NCBI GenBank assembly: GCA_963691655.1
Contig: OY829328.1
Span: 79,860,400-79,924,399 of the forward strand
DNA: 64,000 nucleotides
Source: Toxonevra muliebris
Taxonomy: Eukaryota > Arthropoda > Insecta > Diptera > Pallopteridae
Reading direction: 5' to 3'
Numbering within the stretch: the stretch's first letter is position 1; each line of letters opens with the position of its first letter. Positions 35,905 through 45,499 of the stretch are shown here, piece by piece. Both the position numbers and the translations under genes were made by a program. A model generated the notes under the pieces. The model had not been told where the DNA came from. It made no database searches and was given only the letters and a program-made list of their open reading frames with translations.

Positions 35905-36650
35905 TATTCCAGGCAGAAATTTTTGCCGCTAGGAAGGCTGCGGAGCTTGCAAACAGTATTGCCACGATCAACTCAACAATAAACATATATATAGATAGTC
36001 AAGCAGCTATAAAAGCATTAACATCACACTGGACATCATCCAAAAATATTCTTCAGTGCAGAGCAGCAATGGAGAAACTGACTACAAAGCGTAGGCTGTG
36101 TATCTATTGGGTACCTAGTCACAAAGGCATAGATGAAAATGAGATTGTCGACAAAATCGCGAAAGCAGGAACTAAGCTGCCGGAGGATCAAATCAGCGAA
36201 GTACTGATGCCTCTGCAAGTAGTTAATTGTAACCTAGAAGCACACATGTGGAAGAAAGCGATAGCTTGGTGGAGAAATATACCCACATGTAAAATCGCTA
36301 AAGTCATGTGCGAACCTTACAGCGAGAGGTACACAAAATCTGTTATATCGTTCAATCGTAAGGACTGCAGAACAGTAATTGGCGTACTAACCGACCATTG
36401 TTTGGTGGCAACGCACGCGCTTAAACTAAAGCTAACCGACAATGATAGTTGCAGGAAATGTAAGGAGCAAGATGTAAGGGAAACTCTAGAGCACCTTCTA
36501 TGCTCATGTCCCGCGCTCACTAGAACTTGATTAACGTACTTAAGAGCTCCACAGTTTGAGAGTCTGAACGAGGTCGCTAAACTGGGGGTGAACTGTTTTT
36601 TAAAGTTTACTAACAGCGCCCGCATCTTAAATGACGTTTACACTCGCTAA
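35905..36650 (+). pseudogene. LINE RNase H and C-terminal zinc-finger region, nearly intact
   Basis: The frame opens in the RNase H domain (SIFQAEIFAARKA at the start). It then shows IYIDSQAAIKAL (about 35986-36020), WVPSHKGIDENEIVDKIA (about 36108-36162, final catalytic Asp region), a basic linker, VIGVLTDHCLVATHALKLKL (about 36378-36437) and the Cys-Cys-His-Cys finger CRKCKEQDVRETLEHLLCSC (about 36452-36511). A TGA at 36528-36530 interrupts the frame, which then continues open to TAA at about 36650 with a C-terminal tail. Only one inactivating change in about 250 codons makes this the youngest I-type copy in the window. It lacks the RT and cannot act alone. Confidence 0.9.
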
Positions 36651-36745
36651 ATATACACGCGATAAATCCTACGATTCCTATCTGGTATCGCTAAGGACCT
36701 AAAGGTCTATGCGTGGCTTTGGCCAGCCAGTACTACCTAACCTAA
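35905..36745 (+). mobile_element. 5'-truncated I-type LINE copy with 16-bp target duplication
   Basis: The 16-bp direct repeat CCTAGGTCCGAATCCA flanks the insert (35889-35904 and 36746-36761). The insert starts mid-protein and ends in CTACCTAACCTAACCTA rather than poly(A). A long variable target duplication with 5' truncation is diagnostic of target-primed reverse transcription. The first bases of the target duplication (CCTA) match the tail, suggesting tail-target pairing at integration. Confidence 0.92.
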
Positions 36746-37045
36746 CCTAGGTCCGAATCCAAAATGACCTTAATTTCCATTAGAAATTTTCAAAACTGAA
36801 TCAGTTGGAATTACTCACATGCAAGTCCTATCCGAAAGGGCAGCACGAATTTCTGCTTAGTTTCACATGGTTTTTATTTTTATTTATTTATTAGTTCCAT
36901 CTCTGATTTATGTGTGTAGGTCCTCCAGTTGACAATTATTTCTAAAACCAATAATGATTCTAAACTCTTTATGAATTTCAATTTTCGCTAAGATTTTTAT
37001 ATGCTTATACTTAAAAAAAAAAGTATTTATTTATGTAGGTAAATA

Positions 37046-37636
37046 CTACCTTGATTAAAAAGTTCCCGGAATAACCACCGTGTGGCGCTCCCATCGTTCC
37101 GATTTAAGTTCAGTTTTTTATTTGTCAAGTTGGTACATCTGTTGTTGATGTTCCCTCTAAATCTTAGCGTCATAGCTTGACATTTGCAAAAGTTACGTAG
37201 CGAAGACGTAAGTTACGTAAGAAACCAGAAATTGTGGACAGAAAATTCGTAGATTTTTCACAATGATAACGCACCGTCGCACAGTGCCATCATTATTCGT
37301 AATTTTTTGACGAAAAATGCAACAAATACCATCCAATAGCCACCGAATTCATCTGATTTGGCTCCCTGTGACTTCTTTCTGTTCAATCGAGTTAAAAAAC
37401 CATTACGGGGAACGCGTTTCAGCAGCCGAGAGGAAGTAAAGGAAAAATCGCAGGAAGCAGTGATGGACATACCGAAAACCGAATATTAAAAAATGTTTCG
37501 AGGATTGGATAAAGCGCCGGCATAAGTGTGTTGCAGTCAATGGGGATTACTTTGAAGGGGACAATATAGATTTAGATGAATAAACTTGTATTTTTAATTT
37601 TCTGAATAAATTCCGGGAACTTTTTGATCAAGGTGG
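37046..37636 (+). mobile_element. Internally deleted mariner element, 591 bp
   Basis: Inverted ends: CTACCTTGATTAAAAAGTTC on the left and CCACCTTGATCAAAAAGTTC on the right in reverse complement, both continuing CCGGAAT. TA dinucleotides flank both sides (37044-37045 and 37637-37638), the mariner target duplication. Full-length mariners are near 1.3 kb, so over half is missing. Confidence 0.9.
37255..37582 (+). pseudogene. mariner transposase, C-terminal half
   Basis: Contains FHNDNAPSHSA (about 37255-37287, second catalytic Asp), then SSDLAPCDFFLF (about 37345-37380, third catalytic Asp) with 34 residues between the two Asps. This is the DD34D signature of true mariners. A later segment in another frame reads GDYFEGDNIDLDE just before the stop near 37580. 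A TAG between the two Asps, a TAA near 37488 and a frame change show it is dead. The N-terminal DNA-binding domain and first Asp are lost with the internal deletion. Confidence 0.88.
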
Positions 37637-37638
37637 TA

Positions 37639-38505
37639 AATCATTCTTTCACTTAAACTTGAAGCAAATACAATATATTAAAAGCAAATGCAATTATAAA
37701 ATATTTTTGTGGGTGTGTTTGCCATTTTCAGCTAATTGAAAATTTATTATTATTATTATTATTATGATTACATAAGAAAAAAGCTTCTAAACTAAAAATG
37801 GAAATGTAAAAAGTATTGTTGCAAATGAGATATGCACCTATGTACTGTGGTGTAAATACATATGTATTTACATAAGTACTTTGCAAATACATACATGAAA
37901 TGTTTTGTACGTAAATTAATTACAATTTGCTGCAAATAATTAAACATTACATTTGCAGCATTTGTCGTACGTGGTGAATATTAATTAATTTTCAATATGT
38001 ACATATGCAAATTTTCATTAACTTGGAGTAGGGGGTAATAAGAAATAGAATATAAGTTGCATATCCAAATAAGAAATTTTTGAAAAATTAATAAAATAAT
38101 AAAAGGAAGCATCATATCTCTGGGATTGGTATTACTGATGTGGTAAAGATGTATCCTAAATTGCTGGAATATATCTTTAAGAAAAAAATAATAATCTGAG
38201 AGTCTTCCTTGAAAGTAGTCGATACAACCACCAAGGAACTTAATCATTGGCGTATTCAGTAGAGCATATGAGAATTGCAGCCCCTCCCAAAAACTGTGGT
38301 TGCTTATTTATAACAAGAGAGCCGATTTTGAAGGCCTAAAAACTAAAAAAAAGGTAAAATAAAATTGTTAAAGAGGCAAAAAGGCGCTAAAAAAAAGCAT
38401 TAAAAAGGCCAGCATAGAATTGAAAAATCCATTTTAATTTTTTGACTGTTGTGATAGAAAAAAGTATGCTCTTTGCAATGAAAACAAAAACGCAGATTTC
38501 CTGCT
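37639..38505. other. AT-rich non-coding DNA
   Basis: Nothing recognised beyond (TTA)n near 37746-37765 and TACATA-type simple sequence. GAGAGCCGATTTTG at about 38325 resembles the outer end of the element at 24508, but no partner end was found nearby. Confidence 0.5.
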
Positions 38506-38613
38506 TTATTTGAAGTTATATATAAACAGGTTAATGAACAAATTTAGTCATCACAACAACAATGTATATAGAGACGGGCAAATCAGACGGCCGTTTCGGG
38601 ATCCGCCACAATT
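38506..38613 (+). repeat. 108-bp dispersed repeat, copy A
   Basis: Matches the reverse complement of 59856-59963 with two mismatches over 108 bp and abrupt loss of similarity at both ends. It contains TATATATAAACAGG (TATA-like) and CAGACGGCCGTTTCGG. No ORF and no visible target duplication. Confidence 0.9.
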
Positions 38614-39317
38614 CCTCATCAGTGATGATCTTAGTGATAGTTCTTAATCTTTCAACATCCTATATAAGCTACTAATATTTGAAATCGTAACCCAAAATTA
38701 CAGATTTGATTCCAAATATCTTCACTGAATAGAGATATTGAAAGAAACTACCACAACCGTTCTATACACTTATGTTGCGGTTTTTTCCCATTGTAGCTAG
38801 TCTGCATAACAGTTCGTTATTTGAAAGTCTAGTACATGAGAGTGTGTGTGTGTTTGTGAGAAAATGATTCTAGGTGTCATTTTTTCTGAACGGTCCCCAT
38901 TCCCCGTTCGCTTTATTGTTTCTATCAGCACACAAGCTCATTCCAATTAGAGATGGGCACTCGAGTACTTTTTAACTCACTCTCAGGCATGATCAGAACT
39001 TTGAAAATATTACTCACGCATGTTAACGAACGCTGATATTTAAAAAAAAAAATCACGCATGTTGACGCACGTTTAGGAGCAAACATATAAAAATAAAATG
39101 CTTATATATATGGGACATTCTCTGTCAATAGAAGAACCCCCCCCCCCCCTGTCCAAAATTGGTTAAGGTATTTTAGGGCATGTTTGGGCTCAAATAAATG
39201 CTTATTATCTCAAGTTTCGAATGCAACAAGGTCTTTTTTGATTTTGCATGATGGCGGACCAATATGGCGGCTGCAAGTCTACCACCTCACCTTAAAATAA
39301 TAGTTTTATCAAGCGTA
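38614..39317. other. Non-coding DNA with poly(C)
   Basis: No element recognised. A run of about 14 C lies near 39136-39149 and a GT run near 38842-38852. Confidence 0.5.
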
Positions 39318-39700
39318 CTCTTACCCAAGTCATTATAAAAAAAACAGATAAAGCCTTTTTTCGTATATTTTTGTTCGCTGAATATGAATCTAATATTATT
39401 TTTCACTAGAAATGTTACGTGTTATCCCTAACCTCAAAAAAGGTCCAATAAGGCTGTTTTTCGGGTCTTACGCTTACCCAAGTCATCATAAAACGACGGG
39501 AAAAAGTTATTTTTGTGTAGTTTCAGCTGATAAACATGAATCTAATATTATTTTTCACGAGAAATGTTACATGTCGTCCCTAACCTCAAAAAATGAAAAA
39601 TCCCAAAAAACTTTTTTTCGTTTCTCATGTGTCCCAAGCCATCAGAAAACTTCCCAAATGACTTATTTTTCAATTTTCATTCCTTAACATGGCTTTAACA
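39318..39700. repeat. Tandem repeat, about 150 bp, two and a half copies
   Basis: CTTACCCAAGTCATYATAAA recurs near 39324 and 39472, with a weaker TCCCAAGCCATCAGAAAA near 39630. ATGAATCTAATATTATTTTT and AGAAATGTTACRTG follow in the first two copies. The open frame across 39412-39687 is a by-product of this repetition and has no recognised homology. Confidence 0.7.
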
Positions 39701-39823
39701 TACTTCTAGCGTTACCCAGAAACAACGACATGAACTTAGTAAGTCTCTATTTCCTTTGCGGTGCTTTATTAGAGTGAAAACTAAATTTCCGCATAGCAAA
39801 ACTTTTTTAATCCCAATACATTC

Positions 39824-40222
39824 GTGCTAAAACTGAATTTCTGTTCTCAGTTTCGAGTAAAAAATGCAGTAGTAGTTACTGGGCATTACTTTTTGAAGTA
39901 TTATGCCAAAAAGCTCGGTTTGGTGAAAAACGACCTATGCAAATACTGTAATTACTCTATCGAAAAGGGAACTTTAGAACACATTCTTTGTCGTTACCCA
40001 ACACTAGCCATGTTTAGATTAGGGAAGGATGTTAAGGAGTGCGTTCTTTCTTTCCCAGTATAAATTTGGCTCTATTAAAAAATTTGCCATTTGCCTACGG
40101 GTGGAAACAGTGGGAAATATAGCTCGAGGTTCTTATTGACAGTGAAGAGTTTGTGATAACACTATGGACCGGACTGTTTATGTGAGGCATTCGCCGCCAC
40201 TTCTAGCCCAACCTAACCTAAA
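39824..40222 (+). pseudogene. I-type LINE 3' remnant with CCTAACC tail
   Basis: A short plus-strand frame reads VVVTGHYFLKYYAKKLGL, then CKYCNYSIEKGTLEHILCRY and PTLAMFRL. This is the Cys-Cys-His-Cys finger with the conserved E-x-x-x-H-x-L-C spacing of I-type LINE C-termini. The frame ends at 40061, and a 3' UTR-like stretch runs to CCAACCTAACCTAA at 40208-40221. RT and RNase H are missing, so this is a strongly 5'-truncated copy. No certain target duplication was found. Confidence 0.78.
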
Positions 40223-40318
40223 CCCATATATTGTAAATTTCATCGCAATCGTTAGAGCTGTTTTCTAGAATGCGAGTATAAAGAAGTATATAAATATTGC
40301 TGGTATAATAGTATAGGC

Positions 40319-41310
40319 CAGTGGTTCTCAACTGTCCTCATCCTACGCCCCCCTTTTCGAATTCGTGGCAAACCCGCGCCTCCCCTACTTTGATTTTCAC
40401 ACAACAGTTTTTTATGTTTTTTTAGTTTTTTATAGTTCCTAGTGAGGAAAACTAGGATGGTGAAGTTTTAGTGACGTTTTAGTTGGAAATTCCCTAGTAT
40501 AAACTAATCAAATAATTAATAAATCGCGTCAATCATGAATTATCTTAAGTGATTCTTAATGTTAAAGTTTGTGATAGTAAAAGGTAGTCGTGAAACTAAC
40601 CAAATGGTATTTTACATTCGATTTTCTTTTTTTTTAATAAATAATTTTTAACAATTTGGCGTATTTTTGCGGTTTAAAGCTTTTATCGGTGCGAATTCGC
40701 ACCATTTTCGATGCGTCTCTGCTGCAAATTTTGAGAACGCAAAGAAGCACACACTTTCAATGTAAAGAAATCACAACAGCTGATTTTCATTTCTTTTTGC
40801 CACATATAAGAGATTTTTATTAGAGATTTTTACCAGTTCAATTAACTGTTAAATATAAATATTAGAATAATAAATATTAAAATAATTTGCTTTTTTTCTT
40901 TTTGTTCACTTTTTTCATGTTTCACTTCTTCTTTTTTATTTTGTTATTTGTTGGCATGAAAACGCAGGCAGCAGTTTGCGTTTTCAGGACGACAAAAGTG
41001 GGGAACTGTGAACTTTCGAAAAAAAACGATGCGTCAAAACGCAGATATTGCGGATTCGCACCGATGAAATCGAAACTGTGTGTGCGTACACCTTAAGTCA
41101 GAAATAGAAAATGTGAAACTAAAAGGTACATATTGTCGGTTTTAACATATAATATGAAAGAAAAGAGAAATTATTCAGTTAAATACTAAAAATTATGATT
41201 ACCGTGCATTACAGAGTATTCAAATATTTGTTTATTGAAATATCTCCGCGGCTCCCTACAAATCTGTCTACGCCTCCCAGGAGAGCGCGCCCACCACTTG
41301 AGAACCACTG
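40319..41310. mobile_element. Non-autonomous hAT element, 992 bp, CAGTGGTTCTCAA ends
   Basis: The left end is CAGTGGTTCTCAACTGTCC and the right end in reverse complement is CAGTGGTTCTCAAGTGGTGG, with CTACGCC and GGCGTAG subterminal words. Flanks GTATAGGC (40311-40318) and GTATAGAC (41311-41318) match at seven of eight positions. CAGTGGTTCTCAA is a well-known hAT terminus in animals. No transposase frame is present. Confidence 0.93.
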
Positions 41311-41318
41311 GTATAGAC

Positions 41319-43220
41319 TATCGGTGTCAGCACTTTTTTCAGGGCCATACGATGGATACCCCTTTTAAAAACTATCCACTAAATGGAGTATATGGTAGGT
41401 CCATATAAAAGTATCGGGCTGACTGCTCAATCTGAGGGAGCTCAGAGTCTGCTTGGCTATTGCTGATAATATGTTCTGCAAAGTTATTTCTCCCCGACTG
41501 TAAGTCTGTAGGAAGTAAATGCTTTTTAGAATGAATTCCAAGGCTTTTTTTTGGCTTTGGAGAGCGTTTCCCGAACAAACACTTTTGGTTTGGTTGGATA
41601 TTTAGCTGAAATTAACAGAGCGACATCATTCACATACTAAGTATTCTGATTCCTCTCGACCTAAAAGTGATTCAATTATGAATCGGTTTCAAAAACGAAT
41701 TTAATGCAGATGAAAACAAAAAAACGCTAATCTATCCGTTATGCTCAAAACTTCCTCAATATGTACAACTGTTGATGCTTGCTGTACCACATAAAATGGA
41801 GCAACAGCAACAACAGCAGCAAACAAATAGCATACATTCCCAATTGCCAATAAAAGTAAGAACGCCTTCTTCGAGAATGTCCTGTTTTGGTATTTCAAGC
41901 AACCAGTTTTTAAGTTCGAATAGTACATATACACAACCAGCGATCATCATCGTCGTCAAATAACATCATCAACATTATGATTATTATTATTATTATTATC
42001 AACGACACAACAGTACAACAACAACATATCGTCGTCTGAGAATTGATTTGGCGTATGTGTGTACGTATTTGTATACCTATACGCCAAATCAATTCTCAGG
42101 CGACGATATACACATACAGAATTCCAAACGTCATACAAAAGCAACATGTCAAAGTTTTCCTGTTGTTGTCTGGTTGTTGTTTAGTTGTTGTTGTTTGATT
42201 ATTATTGTTGTTGTTGTTGTTGTGGCTGTTGCTGATGTTACTTCTACAACTGCGACACCTGCTATAAGCGACGGTCGTGCGTACTTCCACCATGCGTACC
42301 TGCCAACTTTTGCCGGCCTGCCAGCTTATTTATACTTACATACATGCATGCATATAACAGAAAAATAACGACCAATATGTGGTTGTTGTCGTTGTTGTTG
42401 CTGCTGCTGCTGCTGCAAACTCTAAACTATGTATAACTAACAATAAATGTATTGCTGCATTTCGTGTAGGATATTAATTTTGCAGTGTTTGTCTTCTCAG
42501 AGTTGCGGCGGTTCCTCTAGCAAAGAACAACAACAACAACCAACCAACAACAGGCAATTCCTTTACATATTTAATATGCAGATTGTGTCTTGTAGCTTTA
42601 TGTATTTTTAAAATTGTTGTTGTTGTTATTATATTATTTGTTACCTGCATACATTCATACATAAATGCATTCGAGTATGAGAGCTAAACAACATCGATTG
42701 AATCAACTTTACATTTTTACAAGAGAAAATCATGTAGAACCAGAATTTCTTTCAAGCAGCATACAACAACAAAAGCAACAACAACAAAACAAACGACTAA
42801 GTATAACAAGAGAATGAAAATAAATTTTTTTTTTTCAAACTTGGCTCAAATTAAAGACACATCAGCAACAACAACAACAGCAACAACCAGAAATTGCAAG
42901 CAAAATTTTTAATTAAAGAAACCAAAAAACAAAACCAAAAAAAAAAAAAAAACAAAGAATGCAACAACAACAACAAACTTAAAAGGAAAAACTGAAAACC
43001 CTCCAAAGAAATTAATAAAAATTTAAATTGTTGCTGTTTTGCACTTTGAAGTTCTTGTTGTTGCTGTTATTGTTGCTTGCATGCTTTGCGCGATCACCGC
43101 TGAGACTGGGTTGCTGCTGCTGTTGCTGCAATGTTGCAAGTTTATGTTACGCTTTACAGGATTTCACAGATTGCCAACAATTAATTTCATGCGCATTACT
43201 TACATACATAAAATTGTTGG

Positions 43221-43221
<1 letters not shown>
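41319..43221. other. Triplet-repeat-rich non-coding DNA
   Basis: CAA/CAG and GTT/CTG runs cluster here: about 41801-41825, 42185-42235, 42380-42418, 42527-42555, 42615-42627, 42768-42790, 42862-42892, 42962-42978 and 43052-43135, plus (ATT)n near 41978-42000. They give short poly-Gln, poly-Leu and poly-Cys frames in several readings, none with other protein features. Such clusters are common in introns and UTRs of fly genes but do not by themselves show a gene. Confidence 0.6.
42026..42109 (+). ncRNA. Near-perfect hairpin, 30-bp stem, candidate structured RNA
   Basis: Arm 42026-42055 (starts ATATCGTCGTCTGAG) is the reverse complement of arm 42080-42109 (ends CTCAGGCGACGATAT) except at one position. 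Read as plus-strand RNA, that position is a G-U wobble, so all 30 pairs form. On the minus strand it would be an A-C mismatch. The 24-nt loop can pair a little further. The size of about 84 nt is in the range of microRNA precursors, but no expression evidence exists here. It could equally be a small fold-back DNA repeat. Confidence 0.5.

Positions 43222-43252
<31 letters not shown>
43222..43252. repeat. (CA)n microsatellite
   Basis: About 15 uninterrupted CA units, with a further short CACACA patch near 43273-43283. Confidence 0.95.
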
Positions 43253-43254
<2 letters not shown>

Positions 43255-43499
43255 ATGTACAAGCAGCTCATACACACACACACATTCACATACTCGTAAG
43301 ATTGGTATTTTATCTGTAAGCTAAAATTATGAATGAGGCGTGGCGAACAAGTGCAGTTATTTTTAATTGAATTGGATTAAAAATTAGTTTCCCCCCCGTT
43401 TGTTTTTTTTTTTTTGTTTTTGTTTTGTTTTACTGCATTCGTTTTTTTTCTGTGGGCCTTTACTTTACGTAAAACGCTATAAAGAATCCGATATTTATG

Positions 43500-44253
43500 C
43501 AAAGAAACAGTAGCGTTCTTAGATTTATATCCAAAGTACCACGCTCCTAAAAGTGTTGTGTAAGCAGAGATTTATGCTATCAATAAGACTTTAGAGTGGT
43601 TTGGTTAAATATAATGATCTACCTAGTTTAGAGAAGATCGTAGGACGATCAAAGCCTGAATTCCAGAATTATCAATGCTAGATTACTTTTGGTGAATGAA
43701 AACTGAAAAAAAGCAAAAGAAAATTTGCTCTAAAAACTACAAAAAAATAATTAAAAATAAATAAAGCCACTATTTTGACACAGCCAGGAAGCAATAAAAT
43801 CGCTTTAATATACCACCATAAAATCAAAGCTAGTTAACCCTTCCCTGCTCATGTTGCCATATATGGTCCCACCACTTCGGACAGTAATAGTGACGCCATC
43901 TTACGTCCAAGATCCAAACCACAATATGAGTTTCGTAGATTGCAGCTTTCTGTATCGATGCGCATATATAACGGTATTAGAAAACCCCAGCTGTCAAAAG
44001 TTAAATTTCACACTGAATGATTGGTATAAATTTTAAATTTTGGTTATTTTTTTTCAATAAAGTGATTACAAAAAAAAGTTATACATTTCTATTCCAACGA
44101 ACCATATATGACCCACAAGATAATTTCAGATTTTAACAAACTTACAGACTTTAGATTAGATGATGGGAGAGCACCTGACGTCACTGACTGTCACCTCATA
44201 AATCTCTAAAATCTTCTACAAGATTGGTAATGTAGCTGCTGATAAACTTGCTA
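43500..44253 (+). pseudogene. I-type LINE RNase H remnant, interrupted
   Basis: PKYHAPKSVV followed by AEIYAINKTLEWFG (about 43537-43605) matches the beginning-to-middle of a LINE RNase H domain. KIGNVAADKLA (about 44218-44253) matches its end, carrying the last catalytic Asp. About 600 bp of unrelated AT-rich DNA separates them, including TTAACCCTTCCCTGC at 43836, which resembles a piggyBac-type left end without a partner. The protein is then cut by the inverted-repeat element at 44254 and resumes at 45251. Confidence 0.7.
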
Positions 44254-44392
44254 CACTGAGGGAAAAAAATGCTGTTATATCAAACGGAAAGGATATTAAA
44301 CCAACAGATTTTGCTGTTAAATCCCATCCAAAAGTGACCTCTGTTATATTAACTGACAATGTGCTGTTGATTTGAAAAACAAAACTACAAAA

Positions 44393-44453
44393 TAGTAGTT
44401 GTCTAGTGCGCAAGCAAGCACGCAGCCACTTGTGGCTTAAGTTCAAATCCCAC
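44393..44453 (+). ncRNA. tRNA-like module with Pol III boxes (plus strand)
   Basis: An A-box-like TTGTCTAGTGCG (44399-44410) and a B-box-like GTTCAAATCCC (44441-44451) stand at tRNA-like distance. T-runs follow at about 44461-44475, which could terminate Pol III. The cloverleaf is incomplete, so this is a tRNA-derived relic rather than a functional tRNA gene. Confidence 0.5.
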
Positions 44454-44600
44454 AAATTTCTTTTTACATTTTTTTAAAATAAATTTTTAAAATTAAAAAT
44501 TTTTTTTTATTTTTGAATTATTTTTTTCTTTTCAATTCAATTTATTTTTTTATTTACTATAATCGTTTTAAATTAATATTTTTTCTTGAATTGCTTTTTC

Positions 44601-44668
44601 CCAGGCTCGAACCTGAGGGCGAAAAATGTTGACTGTCGAACTACGCGTTTACCAACTGTGCCACATAA
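44601..44668 (-). ncRNA. tRNA-like module with Pol III boxes (minus strand)
   Basis: On the minus strand TGGCACAGTTGG (44652-44663) is a good A box and GGTTCGAGCC (44604-44613) a near-consensus B box, about 38 bp apart. The sequence between does not give a convincing anticodon arm. No clear T-run follows. This is a tRNA pseudogene or SINE head captured within the element at 44254-45250. Confidence 0.6.
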
Positions 44669-45250
44669 CCAAATTTACTTCAAATGAATTCTGTTTGTTT
44701 TACTCATTCAATGTTTCGAGCACTAATTACTGTTTTTTAACTCTTTGAGGCACACGATTTTAAAGAAAATAAAAGCTCCAGTTGCACAGAATTTTTTTTT
44801 TTGGTTTATAGCATTGACAACTGATTGAGAAACTGTAAAAAAAATGTTAAACTATATGACTATATGTAATTTCAGCTTTTAGAAGTGGGTTAAAAATTAA
44901 GGAAAAGTTGGGACAATTTATACCCTACCTAACCTTAAAGATTTAACTATGCAAGAGAGAGTAAGATATACAATTTTGAAATACTCAATCAGGCTGTCTT
45001 TGTTTATCATTATTTCTAAAAATAGACCGTATAAAATTTTGAAATTGTGTTAGTGAAAGCCAAAAATGTTGTTACTGTATTGGGGTTCCCATTAGCACAG
45101 TCTGGCAGGGTTGTGAAATAAACAACAGATAACGACAGACGAAAATTGTCAATACAATATAAAAAATTGTTGAATCAAACAAATTGCGTTCAATACAACA
45201 GATTTTCTTAACAGCAGCGATGAACTGTTAAAATCACAGTTTTTTTTATC

Positions 45251-45499
45251 GGTGTACGCGGCTCTACACATAGGCCCCAGTTCATTCTGTGAGATTGGCT
45301 GGACTAGTTCCAAATCGATCATAGAGGCGTGGGCTAGGGACGAATGGCTATCTTATTGGCATTCCGTTCAAGTCCTTAGTCAGGCCAAGAAGCTTGCTCC
45401 TCTCTTGCTCTCATCAAATCCCTGAATTTAAATAGAAGATTTTTTAAGTCGTAGTGCCTGACTTTCGAGTCGTCCCAACTGCTTAATAATAATAATAAT
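45251..45499 (+). pseudogene. I-type LINE 3' end with (TAA)n tail
   Basis: ALHIGPSSFCEIGWTSSKSI then IIEAWARDEWLSYWHS (about 45256-45360) is the post-RNase H region of the LINE interrupted upstream. A stop follows near 45424, then a short 3' UTR with AGTGCCTGACTTTC and GAGTCGTCCCA, and a (TAA)n tail at about 45483-45502. The tail region matches the SINE at 35515-35729. A related protein segment, WTSYKSIIEE-like, occurs in the minus-strand remnant at 61380-61860. Confidence 0.78.

Larger units (their letters stand above)
44254..45250. mobile_element. Inverted-repeat element, about 1 kb, inserted in a LINE pseudogene
   Basis: The left end is TACACTGAGGGAAAAAAATG and the right end in reverse complement is TACACCGATAAAAAAAACTG. 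LINE RNase H homology stops at the left border and LINE C-terminal homology resumes at the right border, which establishes insertion. The interior has no transposase but carries two tRNA-like modules in opposite orientation (44393-44453 plus and 44601-44668 minus). The target duplication is unclear, so the superfamily is unassigned. Confidence 0.75.

Noticed and set aside
42048..42368. Host coding exon over the triplet-rich region
   Set aside because: Frame crosses the hairpin and poly-Val microsatellite; no homology and no splice logic.
43028..43324. Cys/Leu-rich secreted-peptide-like frames
   Set aside because: They read through GTT/CTG and CA microsatellites and differ by frame without any conserved pattern.
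43836..44120. piggyBac-type left end TTAACCCTTCCC
   Set aside because: No matching GGGTTAA end at a plausible position before the next element starts.
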